Positions 12,226-18,856 of a stretch of DNA of 39,363 nucleotides are shown piece after piece. The DNA lies in the IMG/VR virus record IMGVR_UViG_3300032224_001132, positions 1 through 39,363 of that record, one strand, 5' to 3'. Both the position numbers and the translations under genes were made by a program. The notes below the pieces were generated by a model. That model was not told the origin of the DNA. It saw nothing but the letters and a program-made list of their open reading frames with translations, and did no database searches. Each line of letters opens with the position of its first letter. Position 1 is the stretch's first letter. This DNA comes from a virus.

Positions 12226-12384
12226 ATGAAAAAATCAAATATTAAAGTCTCTCAATCAAAAATGCGTAGAAGTATGAAAAACAAAAAACGCCTTAAAGAT
12301 AAGGTTGTTTTATCTAAGTTTGAACGTAAACAAATTGCTTTGAGGGAGTCCATTATGAACACGTATGGTCTCCATAATGCATAG
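12226..12384 (+). CDS. Small, very basic protein
   Basis: 52 residues, 16 of them Lys or Arg (MKKSNIKVSQSKMRRSMKNK start). Leaderless. The composition suggests nucleic-acid or ribosome binding, but no family is recognised. Its last 20 bases overlap the next gene in another frame. Confidence 0.55.
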   Translation: MKKSNIKVSQSKMRRSMKNKKRLKDKVVLSKFERKQIALRESIMNTYGLHNA

Positions 12385-12931
12385 AGTCGTACTTCATACA
12401 TTCCAAAGAACTGGAAGAAACTTTGTACTAAATGCCATACATCAAGTTGCTGAGATATGGATCGACTCTAGTCAATCAATTGATAATATCAACTATGAAG
12501 AATATAATAATATTATTACGATTGTTAGAAATCCAGTAGATTGCATAACTTCTTTATCTCTAATGTCATCAAAGTTTAACCCAGGTGCTTCAATTAAAAA
12601 CAATGTTGATGCCTCATCAAGAGCCTGGATTAATTTTCATAAAAAAGCCAACATGGCTAATAGTATTTTTTTAAATTTTAAAGAGTTAGAGGATGATGGA
12701 GAATCTTTTATTAAAAAGATATTATCTTTAGTGAAAATTGAACAAACTAAAAATTATAAAGACATTGACTTTGATTCTTTATTGGATCAATATGAAAAAA
12801 ATCATAAAACTGGTTTTACTGTGACTGAAAAAAATAATCCAGACTACGCTGAAGCATTAGAGTACACACGTAGTCTAGATTTAAGTGAACATATGGAAAT
12901 ATACAATAGTTTAATTAACAGGTGCATATAA
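12365..12931 (+). CDS. Sulfotransferase-like P-loop protein
   Basis: 188 residues from ATG 12365 (or 184 from ATG 12377). Near the N-terminus HTFQRTGRNFVLNAI is the 5'-phosphosulfate-binding loop pattern of sulfotransferases (T-x-x-R-[ST]-G-x-x-x-[LV]); about 35 residues later IITIVRNPVDCITSL is the 3'-phosphate motif (V-R-N-P-x-D-x-x-x-S). A C-terminal HKTGFTV could be the usual G-x-x-G-x-W-like end. The enzyme would transfer sulfate from PAPS to a hydroxyl or amine. At under 190 residues it is shorter than typical 250-300-residue members. A second similar gene lies at 15642 on the other strand. Family likely, substrate unknown. Confidence 0.7.
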   Translation: MVSIMHRVVLHTFQRTGRNFVLNAIHQVAEIWIDSSQSIDNINYEEYNNIITIVRNPVDCITSLSLMSSKFNPGASIKNNVDASSRAWINFHKKANMANSIFLNFKELEDDGESFIKKILSLVKIEQTKNYKDIDFDSLLDQYEKNHKTGFTVTEKNNPDYAEALEYTRSLDLSEHMEIYNSLINRCI

Positions 12932-13158
12932 TGTGGTCATGGGTTCTTGCTATTATAGGTGTGACAGGTATATATTTCGTTGGTCGCAAGACTATCTGGG
13001 GATGGTTTGTATTATTATTCAATGAATGTTTGTGGATGGTTTATGCTATAACTACCCGCCAATATGGCTTTATATTTGCTTCCCTTGCATATGCAGCAAC
13101 ATACATTAAATCATATATACACTGGTCTAAAGAACCAGTCAATAAGATACATCTATGA
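12931..13158 (+). CDS. Small integral membrane protein (PnuC-like layout)
   Basis: 75 residues from ATG 12931 (TAATG overlap with the sulfotransferase-like gene). Three hydrophobic segments: about 2-18, 24-41 and 45-60. The central segment reads LLFNECLWMVYAITT-x-Q-YGF, resembling a repeat unit of PnuC-type nicotinamide riboside transporters, but the protein is too short to be a full carrier. Could be a small membrane accessory protein. Confidence 0.6.
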   Translation: MWSWVLAIIGVTGIYFVGRKTIWGWFVLLFNECLWMVYAITTRQYGFIFASLAYAATYIKSYIHWSKEPVNKIHL

Positions 13159-13313
13159 GCCTAGAAAAAAATATCAAGGCTGTTCTATTTGAACTTGGCA
13201 AAGAGATTAAGTTTCACCAATTAGATTCAGAGAACATGATTATTGAAATAGACTATGATAAATACACAGCAGAATTAATGGATGTCTTTAAGGATTATTT
13301 AGAAAATAAATAA
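13155..13313 (+). CDS. Small alpha/beta protein, function unknown
   Basis: 52 residues (start MSLEKNIKAVLFELGKEIKF), acidic C-terminus. ATGA overlap with the upstream gene; its stop codon abuts the first base of tRNA-Glu. No family recognised. Confidence 0.6.
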   Translation: MSLEKNIKAVLFELGKEIKFHQLDSENMIIEIDYDKYTAELMDVFKDYLENK

Positions 13314-13385
13314 GGCCCTATCGTCTATCGGTTAGGACAACGCCCTTTCACGGCGTAAAGACGGGTTCGATTCCCGTTGGGGCTA
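13314..13385 (+). tRNA. tRNA-Glu (TTC)
   Basis: Acceptor GGCCCTA/TGGGGCT, D arm with GGTTAGGAC, anticodon stem ACGCC/GGCGT with loop CTTTCAC (anticodon TTC, 13347-13349), T arm ACGGG-TTCGATT-CCCGT, discriminator A. Starts on the base after the previous stop codon. Confidence 0.95.
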
Positions 13386-13387
13386 CA

Positions 13388-13416
13388 TTGACAAACCTTT
13401 GTTGTAGGAGTATACT
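13388..13416 (+). promoter_or_regulatory. Promoter for the 13444-15224 operon
   Basis: TTGACA 13388-13393, 17-bp spacer, TATACT 13411-13416, starting 3 nt after tRNA-Glu. The leader holds AGGAGG at 13432-13437, 6-7 nt before ATG 13444. Confidence 0.8.
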
Positions 13417-13443
13417 TATTATATACGGACAAGGAGGATAGTT

Positions 13444-13539
13444 ATGCTACATGCTTTATGGTTAATCCCAGCATTTTTTACTGGGTGGATTGTTTGTTAC
13501 ATTCAAATGACATACGGAGTTGATCAGGGTGATGAATAA
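13444..13539 (+). CDS. Small single-span membrane protein
   Basis: 31 residues with one hydrophobic segment (ALWLIPAFFTGWIVCYIQM) and an acidic tail. It has the strongest Shine-Dalgarno sequence of this arm (AAGGAGGA), which makes it a convincing gene despite its size. Function unknown. Confidence 0.65.
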   Translation: MLHALWLIPAFFTGWIVCYIQMTYGVDQGDE

Positions 13540-13669
13540 AGAAATTCGTATTAAACGTTTTTGGGTACATATTGGTTTTAACCTAAAAGGTTTTGGCCTT
13601 GGGTTTAGAATTGATAAGTACAATGCCAATATTGATTTCCTATGGTTCTGGATTGGAATTGAATACTAA
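13532..13669 (+). CDS. Small aromatic-rich protein, function unknown
   Basis: 45 residues, overlapping the preceding gene by 8 nt and the next by 1 nt. The sequence is rich in Phe, Trp and Ile (KRFWVHIGFNL, FLWFWIGIEY) with alternating strands, likely a membrane-associated or beta hairpin protein. Confidence 0.55.
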   Translation: MNKEIRIKRFWVHIGFNLKGFGLGFRIDKYNANIDFLWFWIGIEY

Positions 13670-13773
13670 TGTCAAGAATGATTATTTGCCCTACCTGTAA
13701 AAAGGAATGGGATCTTCGTTGGGGGGTTTTTGGACACGATAGTTTGGCTAGACATATGAAGGAGCACAAGTGA
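13669..13773 (+). CDS. Mini C2H2 zinc-finger-like protein
   Basis: 34 residues: CPTCKKEW then, 19 residues later, HMKEH, the C-x2-C / H-x3-H spacing of a C2H2 zinc finger, with a Leu between (SLARHMKEH). Bacterial and phage C2H2 fingers of this kind bind nucleic acid in the Ros/MucR type, but the identity here is inferred from the pattern. TAATG coupling upstream, GTGA overlap downstream. Confidence 0.65.
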   Translation: MSRMIICPTCKKEWDLRWGVFGHDSLARHMKEHK

Positions 13774-14012
13774 CAACAGAAATGAATAAAGCAAAATTTG
13801 CTGCATATTGGGCTTTAGAGGTTGCCAATGCACCAGATGAAGCATCTCTGCAGTTGTTTGACATGTTTGAAACCTTACTACGAAAAGAAATTGCAACAGA
13901 GGTAAGTGGGCTATTAGTTAAGTATGCTCCTGATCCATCTAAAGTTATTGTTGCTAATGAGATTATTAAATCTGCAATTGAAATTATTAAAGGGGATGAA
14001 GACTCTTACTAA
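13770..14012 (+). CDS. Helical phage protein, function unknown
   Basis: 80 residues, GTG start overlapping the previous stop (GTGA) and with GGAG 10 nt upstream. Entirely helical, acidic. Coupled by TAATG to the DUF6065-like gene. No family recognised. Confidence 0.65.
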   Translation: MTTEMNKAKFAAYWALEVANAPDEASLQLFDMFETLLRKEIATEVSGLLVKYAPDPSKVIVANEIIKSAIEIIKGDEDSY

Positions 14013-14830
14013 TGGCTAACTATATCAATGATGGAATACATAATGTTCCTGATAATACAATTGCAATTATGGGATATCAATCAGATAAAACCTATAACGT
14101 AATTCGTGATATGCGTGGCTCTAAATCTAGAGATGGCTTTCCAAAAACTGCAACAGCCTGCTTGCCAATGAGCATTGCAAATCAAACAGGGTTTTCCATT
14201 GTTAGCCTTTCGGACTTTACAATGCGCTGGGATGGTGGTCATGAGCCTTCTAGCGTGTCTATAACGTGTGATGATAAGGTTGTTGAGGGATTCTATGGAC
14301 ATGGGGAGGATCATGTCTATGGCAACGCCAAGCAAATGATTGCCCCATTCTACTCTGGAATGATTTCTATTAAGCATGATTTCTTTCTTAGAACACCTCC
14401 TGGGGTAAATCTTTTTGTTACACAGGTGCCAAATAACTTTATTCCAGCAACAGTTCCAGTATCCGCAATGATTGAAACTGATAATGCTGTTAGAGATTGG
14501 GTATTTAATCTTAAGATTACTGTTCCTAATATAGATATACATATTAAGAAGGGTGATCCACTTATTGGATTAATTCCTATCCCTCGATTTTTTGCAGATT
14601 CCTTTGAATTAAAAAGTGCTTACGATATTTTTGAAAATGAGACATTGAGAAAAACATTTGAAGAAGCATTGAGCACAAGTTTGGAAATAAAAGGATTAAT
14701 AGATGATGCTGGAGATCCTCTCTCAAAAGAAATTCAAGGGGGCTTTACTGGTCTTTATGCTTTAGGAAAAACTGTTAGTGGTTTTGATTTTTATAAGCAT
14801 CAAAAAACAATTGGGAATTCAAATGGCTGA
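14012..14830 (+). CDS. DUF6065-like protein
   Basis: 272 residues. ACLPMSIANQTGFSIVSLSDF (about 49-69) then RWDGG, a VEGFYGHGEDHV segment, a RTPPGVNLFVTQVPN segment and AMIETDN, ending in KKGDPLIGLIPIPR, match the layout of DUF6065 as I know it. Two proteins on the other strand (33334 and 34101) share the C-[LM]-P-x-x-D-x-x-T-x-G-[YF] and (P/A)-x-G-x-x-[LI] landmarks and the G-x-P-[LI]-x-x-[IV]-x-P ending, so the phage carries at least three relatives. The function of the family is unknown. Its position in a different transcription unit from the cassette copies is notable. Confidence 0.7.
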   Translation: MANYINDGIHNVPDNTIAIMGYQSDKTYNVIRDMRGSKSRDGFPKTATACLPMSIANQTGFSIVSLSDFTMRWDGGHEPSSVSITCDDKVVEGFYGHGEDHVYGNAKQMIAPFYSGMISIKHDFFLRTPPGVNLFVTQVPNNFIPATVPVSAMIETDNAVRDWVFNLKITVPNIDIHIKKGDPLIGLIPIPRFFADSFELKSAYDIFENETLRKTFEEALSTSLEIKGLIDDAGDPLSKEIQGGFTGLYALGKTVSGFDFYKHQKTIGNSNG

Positions 14831-15008
14831 TCCAGATGTAACAGAAATTAAAGCAAAGCAGAATATTGTAAATATGAGGTGGATTGCTTATGGAGTTCTA
14901 GATGGCAATAGAAATATTATGACAAGTGTGACAACTGAAACTGCACAAGAAGCAGTAGATGATTTAATTAATTTTGCAAGAAGATTAAAGCAAGACGAGC
15001 AACAGTAG
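14823..15008 (+). CDS. Small beta-helix protein whose 3' end overlaps tRNA-Met
   Basis: 61 residues from ATG 14823 (8-nt overlap with the upstream gene). The layout NMRWIAYGVLDGNRNIMTSVTTETAQEAVDDL suggests two strands and a long helix. The last three codons lie inside tRNA-Met (14999 onward), so processing of the tRNA cuts the mRNA near its stop. Confidence 0.6.
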   Translation: MADPDVTEIKAKQNIVNMRWIAYGVLDGNRNIMTSVTTETAQEAVDDLINFARRLKQDEQQ

Positions 15009-15072
15009 CCAAGTTGGTTAAGGCCCCGAACTCATAATTCGGTTATCGTAGGTTCGAGTCCTACCTGTTGTA
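14999..15072 (+). tRNA. tRNA-Met (CAT)
   Basis: Acceptor GCAACAG/CTGTTGT, anticodon stem CCGAA/TTCGG with loop CTCATAA (anticodon CAT at 15033-15035), T arm GTAGG-TTCGAGT-CCTAC, discriminator A. The first 10 bases overlap the upstream coding sequence. An Ile (lysidine-modified CAT) identity cannot be excluded. Confidence 0.9.
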
Positions 15073-15076
15073 CTAG

Positions 15077-15150
15077 GCGAGTGTTGCATAATGGTAGTGC
15101 ACCATCCTTCCAAGTTGGTTGTGCCAGTTCGATTCTGGTCACTCGCTCCA
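15077..15150 (+). tRNA. tRNA-Gly (TCC), CCA encoded
   Basis: Acceptor GCGAGTG/CACTCGC, loop CTTCCAA with anticodon TCC, T arm GCCAG-TTCGATT-CTGGT, discriminator T then encoded CCA (15148-15150). The anticodon stem CCATC/GTTGG has one T-T mismatch. Confidence 0.85.
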
Positions 15151-15151
15151 G

Positions 15152-15224
15152 ACCTCTGTAGTTCAGTGGAAAGAACGTTGGACTTCTAAGCCAAGCGTCG
15201 CAGGTTCGATTCCTGCCAGGGGTA
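15152..15224 (+). tRNA. tRNA-Arg (TCT)
   Basis: Acceptor ACCTCTG/CAGGGGT, anticodon loop CTTCTAA (TCT), T arm GCAGG-TTCGATT-CCTGC, discriminator A. The stem base pair closing the anticodon loop is A-G. Reads AGA codons, frequent in AT-rich genes. Confidence 0.9.
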
Positions 15225-15639
15225 CTTCTATAAGAAGAACATATGCGTGTGATAGAAACACTGACCTATCTAAATTTTTATTTGATGTATAGAATACCTG
15301 ATTTGTTTGAGGAAGATAAATAATATATTGATCAAAATCAATAGTAAAATCATTTAAGTAATCTGTCTTAACTAACAGCATTTTTTTTATTTGATTAGGA
15401 TGTATCTTTAGTTTAGTCGAGTCTTCAATTTTGCCAAGTATTTCTTCTAAACCTTCTAAAACAAAATTAGAAAATTTTATCTTTGGCATTTCTTCTTTGC
15501 TATATGAGTATGGATTGATTAATTCTTTATTGATATTTAAGATTGTTGTAGAAAACCTATCAGTTATGCTTTCATAATACTGCTGTAAAATAAAAAAAAA
15601 TTTTTCATGATCCTGAAAAGCATCATTAAAACCATGCAT
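15163..15639 (-). CDS. Unrecognised protein whose 3' end runs into tRNA-Arg antisense
   Basis: 158 codons from ATG (complement) 15639. Residues 1 to about 137 are lysine-, phenylalanine- and asparagine-rich and look like genuine coding; the last 20 or so codons, including AGIEPATLG, are the antisense of tRNA-Arg. The natural C-terminus may have been lost, so the gene may be truncated. The start is 2 nt after the sulfotransferase-like stop. I recognise no family. Confidence 0.55.
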   Translation of the reverse strand: MHGFNDAFQDHEKFFFILQQYYESITDRFSTTILNINKELINPYSYSKEEMPKIKFSNFVLEGLEEILGKIEDSTKLKIHPNQIKKMLLVKTDYLNDFTIDFDQYIIYLPQTNQVFYTSNKNLDRSVFLSHAYVLLIEVPLAGIEPATLGLEVQRSFH

Positions 15640-15641
15640 GT

Positions 15642-16274
15642 TTAAACTTTTTCAAGCAAAGAAGTATATAGGGCAAAGATTTCTTTATACTCATCAGTTG
15701 AATGAATATAGGATACAACCATGTCGTAGTGATCTTGGTTTATTGGGTCATCAACATAACCACGCTCAACAACTGCATTATTAAAATCTCTTTTATGTTT
15801 ACTTCCAGAAACATCTAGTATTTTATTTATGGTTTCAATTGGATCATTTTTCATTTGATCAGTAGAAAAAACTTTTATGTTTTTATTAAGAAGAGCACAC
15901 TTCATATATGATTTATAAACCATCATCTGATGATTAATAAACTTAATATCTTTTTCAGAAAGTTCTAGTTCTTCTTTAATATTTTCTTTTTCTATTACTT
16001 CACTGCCATAAATAATTTGACCAGTTTTGCCAGTAAACCAACCACAAACATTGATTGCAATATTTTCTGCTGGCTCCATAATGACAGTACACAAAGTTAC
16101 ATCTTCTCCATAATTACCTAATAAGATAACTGGCTCTTTCTTCCATATGATCCACTCACTGCCTTCTGCAAGTTCATTCATGTTTTCAGTTCTATCTTCT
16201 CTAATTGTTGAAGCAAGTAAAGAATAAAATTGTTCTACGCCAGCATGGGGGTATGCATTAATTAGTATTTTCAT
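15642..16274 (-). CDS. P-loop sulfotransferase-like protein
   Basis: 210 residues from ATG (complement) 16274, overlapping the preceding small gene by 17 nt. The opening MKILINAYPHAGVEQFYSLL fits the N-terminal strand and loop of the sulfotransferase P-loop, and CTVIMEPAENIAINVCG resembles the 3'-phosphate-binding strand and helix (R/E-P-x-[DE]-x-x-x-S). Ends in a helical C-terminus. The match is weaker than in the 12365 product (no clear R-[ST]-G), so the catalytic claim is tentative. It lies upstream of an unknown gene and downstream of Dps. Confidence 0.5.
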   Translation of the reverse strand: MKILINAYPHAGVEQFYSLLASTIREDRTENMNELAEGSEWIIWKKEPVILLGNYGEDVTLCTVIMEPAENIAINVCGWFTGKTGQIIYGSEVIEKENIKEELELSEKDIKFINHQMMVYKSYMKCALLNKNIKVFSTDQMKNDPIETINKILDVSGSKHKRDFNNAVVERGYVDDPINQDHYDMVVSYIHSTDEYKEIFALYTSLLEKV

Positions 16275-16401
16275 TTTTCTTCTTGTGCTTAGGGTTGTAG
16301 TCATCAAGGATTGCTTTAATAGTTCCGTCTTTTCTTAGACGAACAATTTTTCCATCTTTGATTTGTGTGGGATTGAAGGCTGTTGATTTTCTTTTTGGCA
16401 T
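16258..16401 (-). CDS. Small basic protein, function unknown
   Basis: 47 residues, highly Lys/Arg-rich (MPKRKSTAFNPTQIKDGKIV opening, C-terminal PKHKKKNENTN). The start codon overlaps the Dps stop (TAATG on the complement). The middle GKIVRLRKDGTIKAILDD reads as a beta hairpin. Confidence 0.6.
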   Translation of the reverse strand: MPKRKSTAFNPTQIKDGKIVRLRKDGTIKAILDDYNPKHKKKNENTN

Positions 16402-16850
16402 TAGTCTGTTCCAACACTTTTAATAGATACAGTCAACATCCAGTGCCATCTTTGATGCATGTCCATACGCTCTGCAAAGAAATTTGCAAGAGCATGCTGT
16501 TTATTTGCTGTAGCCATATCGCAAGCATCTACTAACTTAGCAAGAACCATATCGTTGGCCATGAGTAGGTCTGCTGCCATCATCATGGGATCAGAAGTTA
16601 CATCTGGTTCTCCAACTTCATTTAATTCAATAAAACGTGAAAGTTTAAATGGAGCATAAGTATCTAGTTTGCGAAGCCACTCTGCATATGTATCTGTTGC
16701 ACCATCGTAGTCAGTGTAGATATTTTCAAAAAGTTCATGATATTGAACAAAGTCATCTCCTTCTACATTCCAGTGATATCCGTGTGCTTTTAACTTGAGA
16801 GTGATATTATCTGCAAGCAGCACTTTTAGTAGTGATATTAAGTTTTCCAC
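16401..16850 (-). CDS. dps: Dps-like ferritin
   Basis: 149 residues. The di-iron ferroxidase ligands of Dps line up by spacing with the E. coli set: His26 and His38 in GYHWNVEGDDFVQYHELFE, Glu42 (Asp in E. coli), Asp53 and Glu57 in DGATDTYAE. Dps oligomers oxidise Fe(II) with peroxide, store iron and can bind DNA. Length fits the minimal four-helix bundle without the long N-terminal DNA-binding tail (only about 10 residues precede helix A). It follows the 381-residue protein gene by 4 nt, so the two are probably one operon. Protection of phage DNA or host against oxidative stress is inference. Confidence 0.9.
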   Translation of the reverse strand: MENLISLLKVLLADNITLKLKAHGYHWNVEGDDFVQYHELFENIYTDYDGATDTYAEWLRKLDTYAPFKLSRFIELNEVGEPDVTSDPMMMAADLLMANDMVLAKLVDACDMATANKQHALANFFAERMDMHQRWHWMLTVSIKSVGTD

Positions 16851-16854
16851 CTTA

Positions 16855-18000
16855 TTATTTTACCACACGAAATGGCGAATCTGCAAAAAGTGCTTTATCT
16901 TTTTCTCTATTAACAATACCTTTAGACCAAGAGAATCCCGCATCTCCACCCCAGGCCAACCACATTATATATCCGTTAGATGGATTTGCTGAGTTGCCCC
17001 AGTCTTTACCTTGCTTATCTACTTCATGACGTGAGAAGTATGAATACATTCTTTTAACAGTACTAAGAGATAGCGACTCTCCTCTTGCTAACTGACCTGC
17101 ACGTGTCCATCCTACAGATGTTCCAGCACCATTAGCCTTGCCATCTTCTTTAAATTTAATTGCTTTGCGAGCAGCAGATCTTGCTCCTGATGGTGGTGAG
17201 TATCCATCAGCCTTTGATACTGAGTCTGTATCATATTCTACTGTGTCATCGTCTTCAAAAAGATCATCTGCTTTTGCTGCAGGAACACAATTTGGAACTG
17301 GCTTACCGTCTGCTCCTGGCTTCATGCCACGCTGTACGTATCCATCCCAGCAAGGTGCTTGTTTATTTACATTACCACAGCAATCAGATTTCATTTCTTC
17401 AGATTGACATTGAGGACATTCTTCACATGTTACATTTAATTCTTTACACATTGGACAGCCACAGCCTTCGTATGCTTTACCAATTGATGAGTCGTACATT
17501 GCCATAGCAACTTCTGAACTAACTTCTACTTCTAATGCAAGTGGCTCTATTTTAGTAACCATCTTTGATTCTGATCCAATTAAATACTCTGACTCTTCCC
17601 ATAAACCATCCTCTTCATCAAGTTCTAAAATACGAATTAGGATTACTGGATTTTCTGTTGAAGCCTCTATTGAGTAATCAGATGTTGCAATTCCAAAGAT
17701 ACCTTCTGTCATAACATATTGGACAATTCCAACATAAATTTCATCATCACATACAGTAATAACAAAATCACCCTCGGCAACCATATCTTTTAAGAATGCT
17801 GATGAGTCTATAGACTTATTGGCACGATATTTCTTTTTCTTTTTCTTTGCTGGCTTCATACCTTGTGGTTTCTTGATTCCTACTCCTGAGCCTTGATATG
17901 GTGTTGGAGATCCTATAGTAGATCCAACAGCATTAGATGTTGAAGATGAGGATGAACCACCGTCCTCTTTAATAAAAATATTGCCATCTAAATGTTTCAT
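16855..18000 (-). CDS. Probable virion-associated protein with conserved C-terminal module
   Basis: 381 residues in four parts: a Ser/Gly-rich linker (10-50) with a lysine patch KKKKKK; a beta domain (70-170); a cysteine-rich zinc-like section (about 180-225: C-G-C-P-M-C, C-E-E-C-P-Q-C, D-C-C); and a C-terminal module beginning GYSPPSGARSAARKAI, continuing VGWTRAGQLARGESLSLSTVKRMYSYFSRHE and ending WGGDAGFSWSKG. The C-terminal module is recurrent in phage structural and protease-associated proteins. The ATG is leaderless (see 18007-18012 promoter). Capsid-maturation or prohead role is possible but not shown. Confidence 0.65.
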   Translation of the reverse strand: MKHLDGNIFIKEDGGSSSSSTSNAVGSTIGSPTPYQGSGVGIKKPQGMKPAKKKKKKYRANKSIDSSAFLKDMVAEGDFVITVCDDEIYVGIVQYVMTEGIFGIATSDYSIEASTENPVILIRILELDEEDGLWEESEYLIGSESKMVTKIEPLALEVEVSSEVAMAMYDSSIGKAYEGCGCPMCKELNVTCEECPQCQSEEMKSDCCGNVNKQAPCWDGYVQRGMKPGADGKPVPNCVPAAKADDLFEDDDTVEYDTDSVSKADGYSPPSGARSAARKAIKFKEDGKANGAGTSVGWTRAGQLARGESLSLSTVKRMYSYFSRHEVDKQGKDWGNSANPSNGYIMWLAWGGDAGFSWSKGIVNREKDKALFADSPFRVVK

Positions 18001-18029
18001 TTATCAATTGTACCACAATATGGTATAAT
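18001..18029. promoter_or_regulatory. Divergent promoters between the 381-residue gene and hsp20
   Basis: Plus strand: TTATCA (18001-18006), 17-bp spacer, TATAAT (18024-18029). Minus strand: TACAAT (complement of 18007-18012), 6 nt before the ATG at 18000. The boxes overlap the same 30 bases. The hsp20 mRNA leader then contains TGCCC/GGGCA hairpin (18039-18055) and an AAAGGGG ribosome site. Confidence 0.7.
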
Positions 18030-18086
18030 TAATAAGTCTGCCCAAACGGGGGGCAAATTAACTTATTCGCTTGAAAGGGGAATAAT

Positions 18087-18491
18087 ATGGTAAAAACAGC
18101 GCTGGATCTATTTAATGATCCTTTTTTCAATACCTTCTCAAATCTTCAGAAGGTAACAACAACAACAAACTATCCACCTTACAATCAAATCAAATTAAAT
18201 GATAAAGAGTATATTCTTTCATTTGCTTTGGCTGGGTTCTCTAAGGATGATGTTTCAGTATCGCTAGATAATCGCAAACTTACAATTAAGGGCGAGAAGC
18301 AGGATGCTGAATTGCCAGAGGGTGCGGAGTATCTACACAAGGGAATTGCTGCTCGCAAGTTCACAGATATCTTTACTCTTCCTGAGTTTGTAGAAGTTGT
18401 GGGGGCTGAGTTCAAGGACGGTATCCTAGATATTAAACTTGAAAAGCAGATTCCAGAAGATAAACTACCAAAATCAATAACTATTTTGTAG
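18087..18491 (+). CDS. hsp20: Hsp20 / small heat-shock protein
   Basis: 134 residues. An alpha-crystallin domain runs from about 40 to the C-terminus: EYILSFALAGFSKDDVSVSLDNRKLTIKGEKQ, then a loop and FTLPEFVEVVGAEFKDGILDIKLEK, the strand order of IbpA-like sHSPs. It ends in a short tail with KSITIL, the I-x-I/V type motif. sHSPs bind unfolded proteins and oligomerise; phage versions are known from T4-like cyanophages. It has a proper promoter, a leader hairpin and an SD, unlike the leaderless genes around it, and the next gene (CDGSH) follows after a candidate structured RNA. Confidence 0.9.
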   Translation: MVKTALDLFNDPFFNTFSNLQKVTTTTNYPPYNQIKLNDKEYILSFALAGFSKDDVSVSLDNRKLTIKGEKQDAELPEGAEYLHKGIAARKFTDIFTLPEFVEVVGAEFKDGILDIKLEKQIPEDKLPKSITIL

Positions 18492-18625
18492 TATAATTGA
18501 TTTATTCCGTGATCGGTTGGTCCGCAAGGATTTTCTAAACGGATGGTCGATGAAAAGACAGTCAGCAGGATGAAACCCGTGGCTGATAGACCTGAGCAGT
18601 CGTCTATAAACTGCTCATTTACTAC
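18492..18625 (+). ncRNA. Candidate structured RNA between hsp20 and the CDGSH gene
   Basis: A -10 box TATAAT (18492-18497) is followed by three helices: ATCG/CGAT (18512/18548) enclosing TCCG/CGGA (18521/18540); GTCAGC/GCTGAT (18561/18582); GAGCAGT/ACTGCTC (18594/18610, perfect 7 bp with a 9-nt loop). No ORF fits the interval. It could be an independent small RNA or the leader of the CDGSH gene. No family recognised. Confidence 0.45.
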
Positions 18626-18637
18626 CAATGGAGATAA

Positions 18638-18856
18638 ATGATTAAAGTTAATAACTACGTACAGGTAATTGGCATTGAAGAATATGATTTACAGCCAGCA
18701 AAAGTTTTGAAGATACTTGAAGATTCATACGAACTTGAGATGAGAGATAATACAATTAAGGTTTTCCCTGCTGCTAACGTCAAAGAAAAGAAAAACTGTG
18801 TCTGTGGTCAATCAGCAAGAGGTCCCTGGTGTGATGGCTCACACTCTAGGCATTAA
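18638..18856 (+). CDS. CDGSH iron-sulfur protein with N-terminal SH3-like part
   Basis: 72 residues with GGAGA before ATG 18638. The C-terminus reads C54-V-C56-G-Q-S-A-R-G-P-W-C65-D-G-S-H69, an exact match to the CDGSH signature C-x-C-x2-S-x3-P-x-C-D-G-S-H, whose three Cys and one His bind a 2Fe-2S cluster. Residues 1-50 are a beta-rich domain with an SH3/PRC-like pattern. CDGSH proteins transfer or sense iron-sulfur and redox state. Encoded in a phage this is unusual. The N-terminal partner is my inference. It overlaps the convergent methyltransferase gene by 11 nt. Confidence 0.85.
   Translation: MIKVNNYVQVIGIEEYDLQPAKVLKILEDSYELEMRDNTIKVFPAANVKEKKNCVCGQSARGPWCDGSHSRH

Noticed and set aside
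15163-15225. C-terminal AGIEPATLG-type sequence of the 15163-15639 gene as genuine protein
   Set aside because: This segment is the antisense of tRNA-Arg. Such sequences are a common artefact of translating tRNA genes. Only the upstream part of the gene is treated as real.
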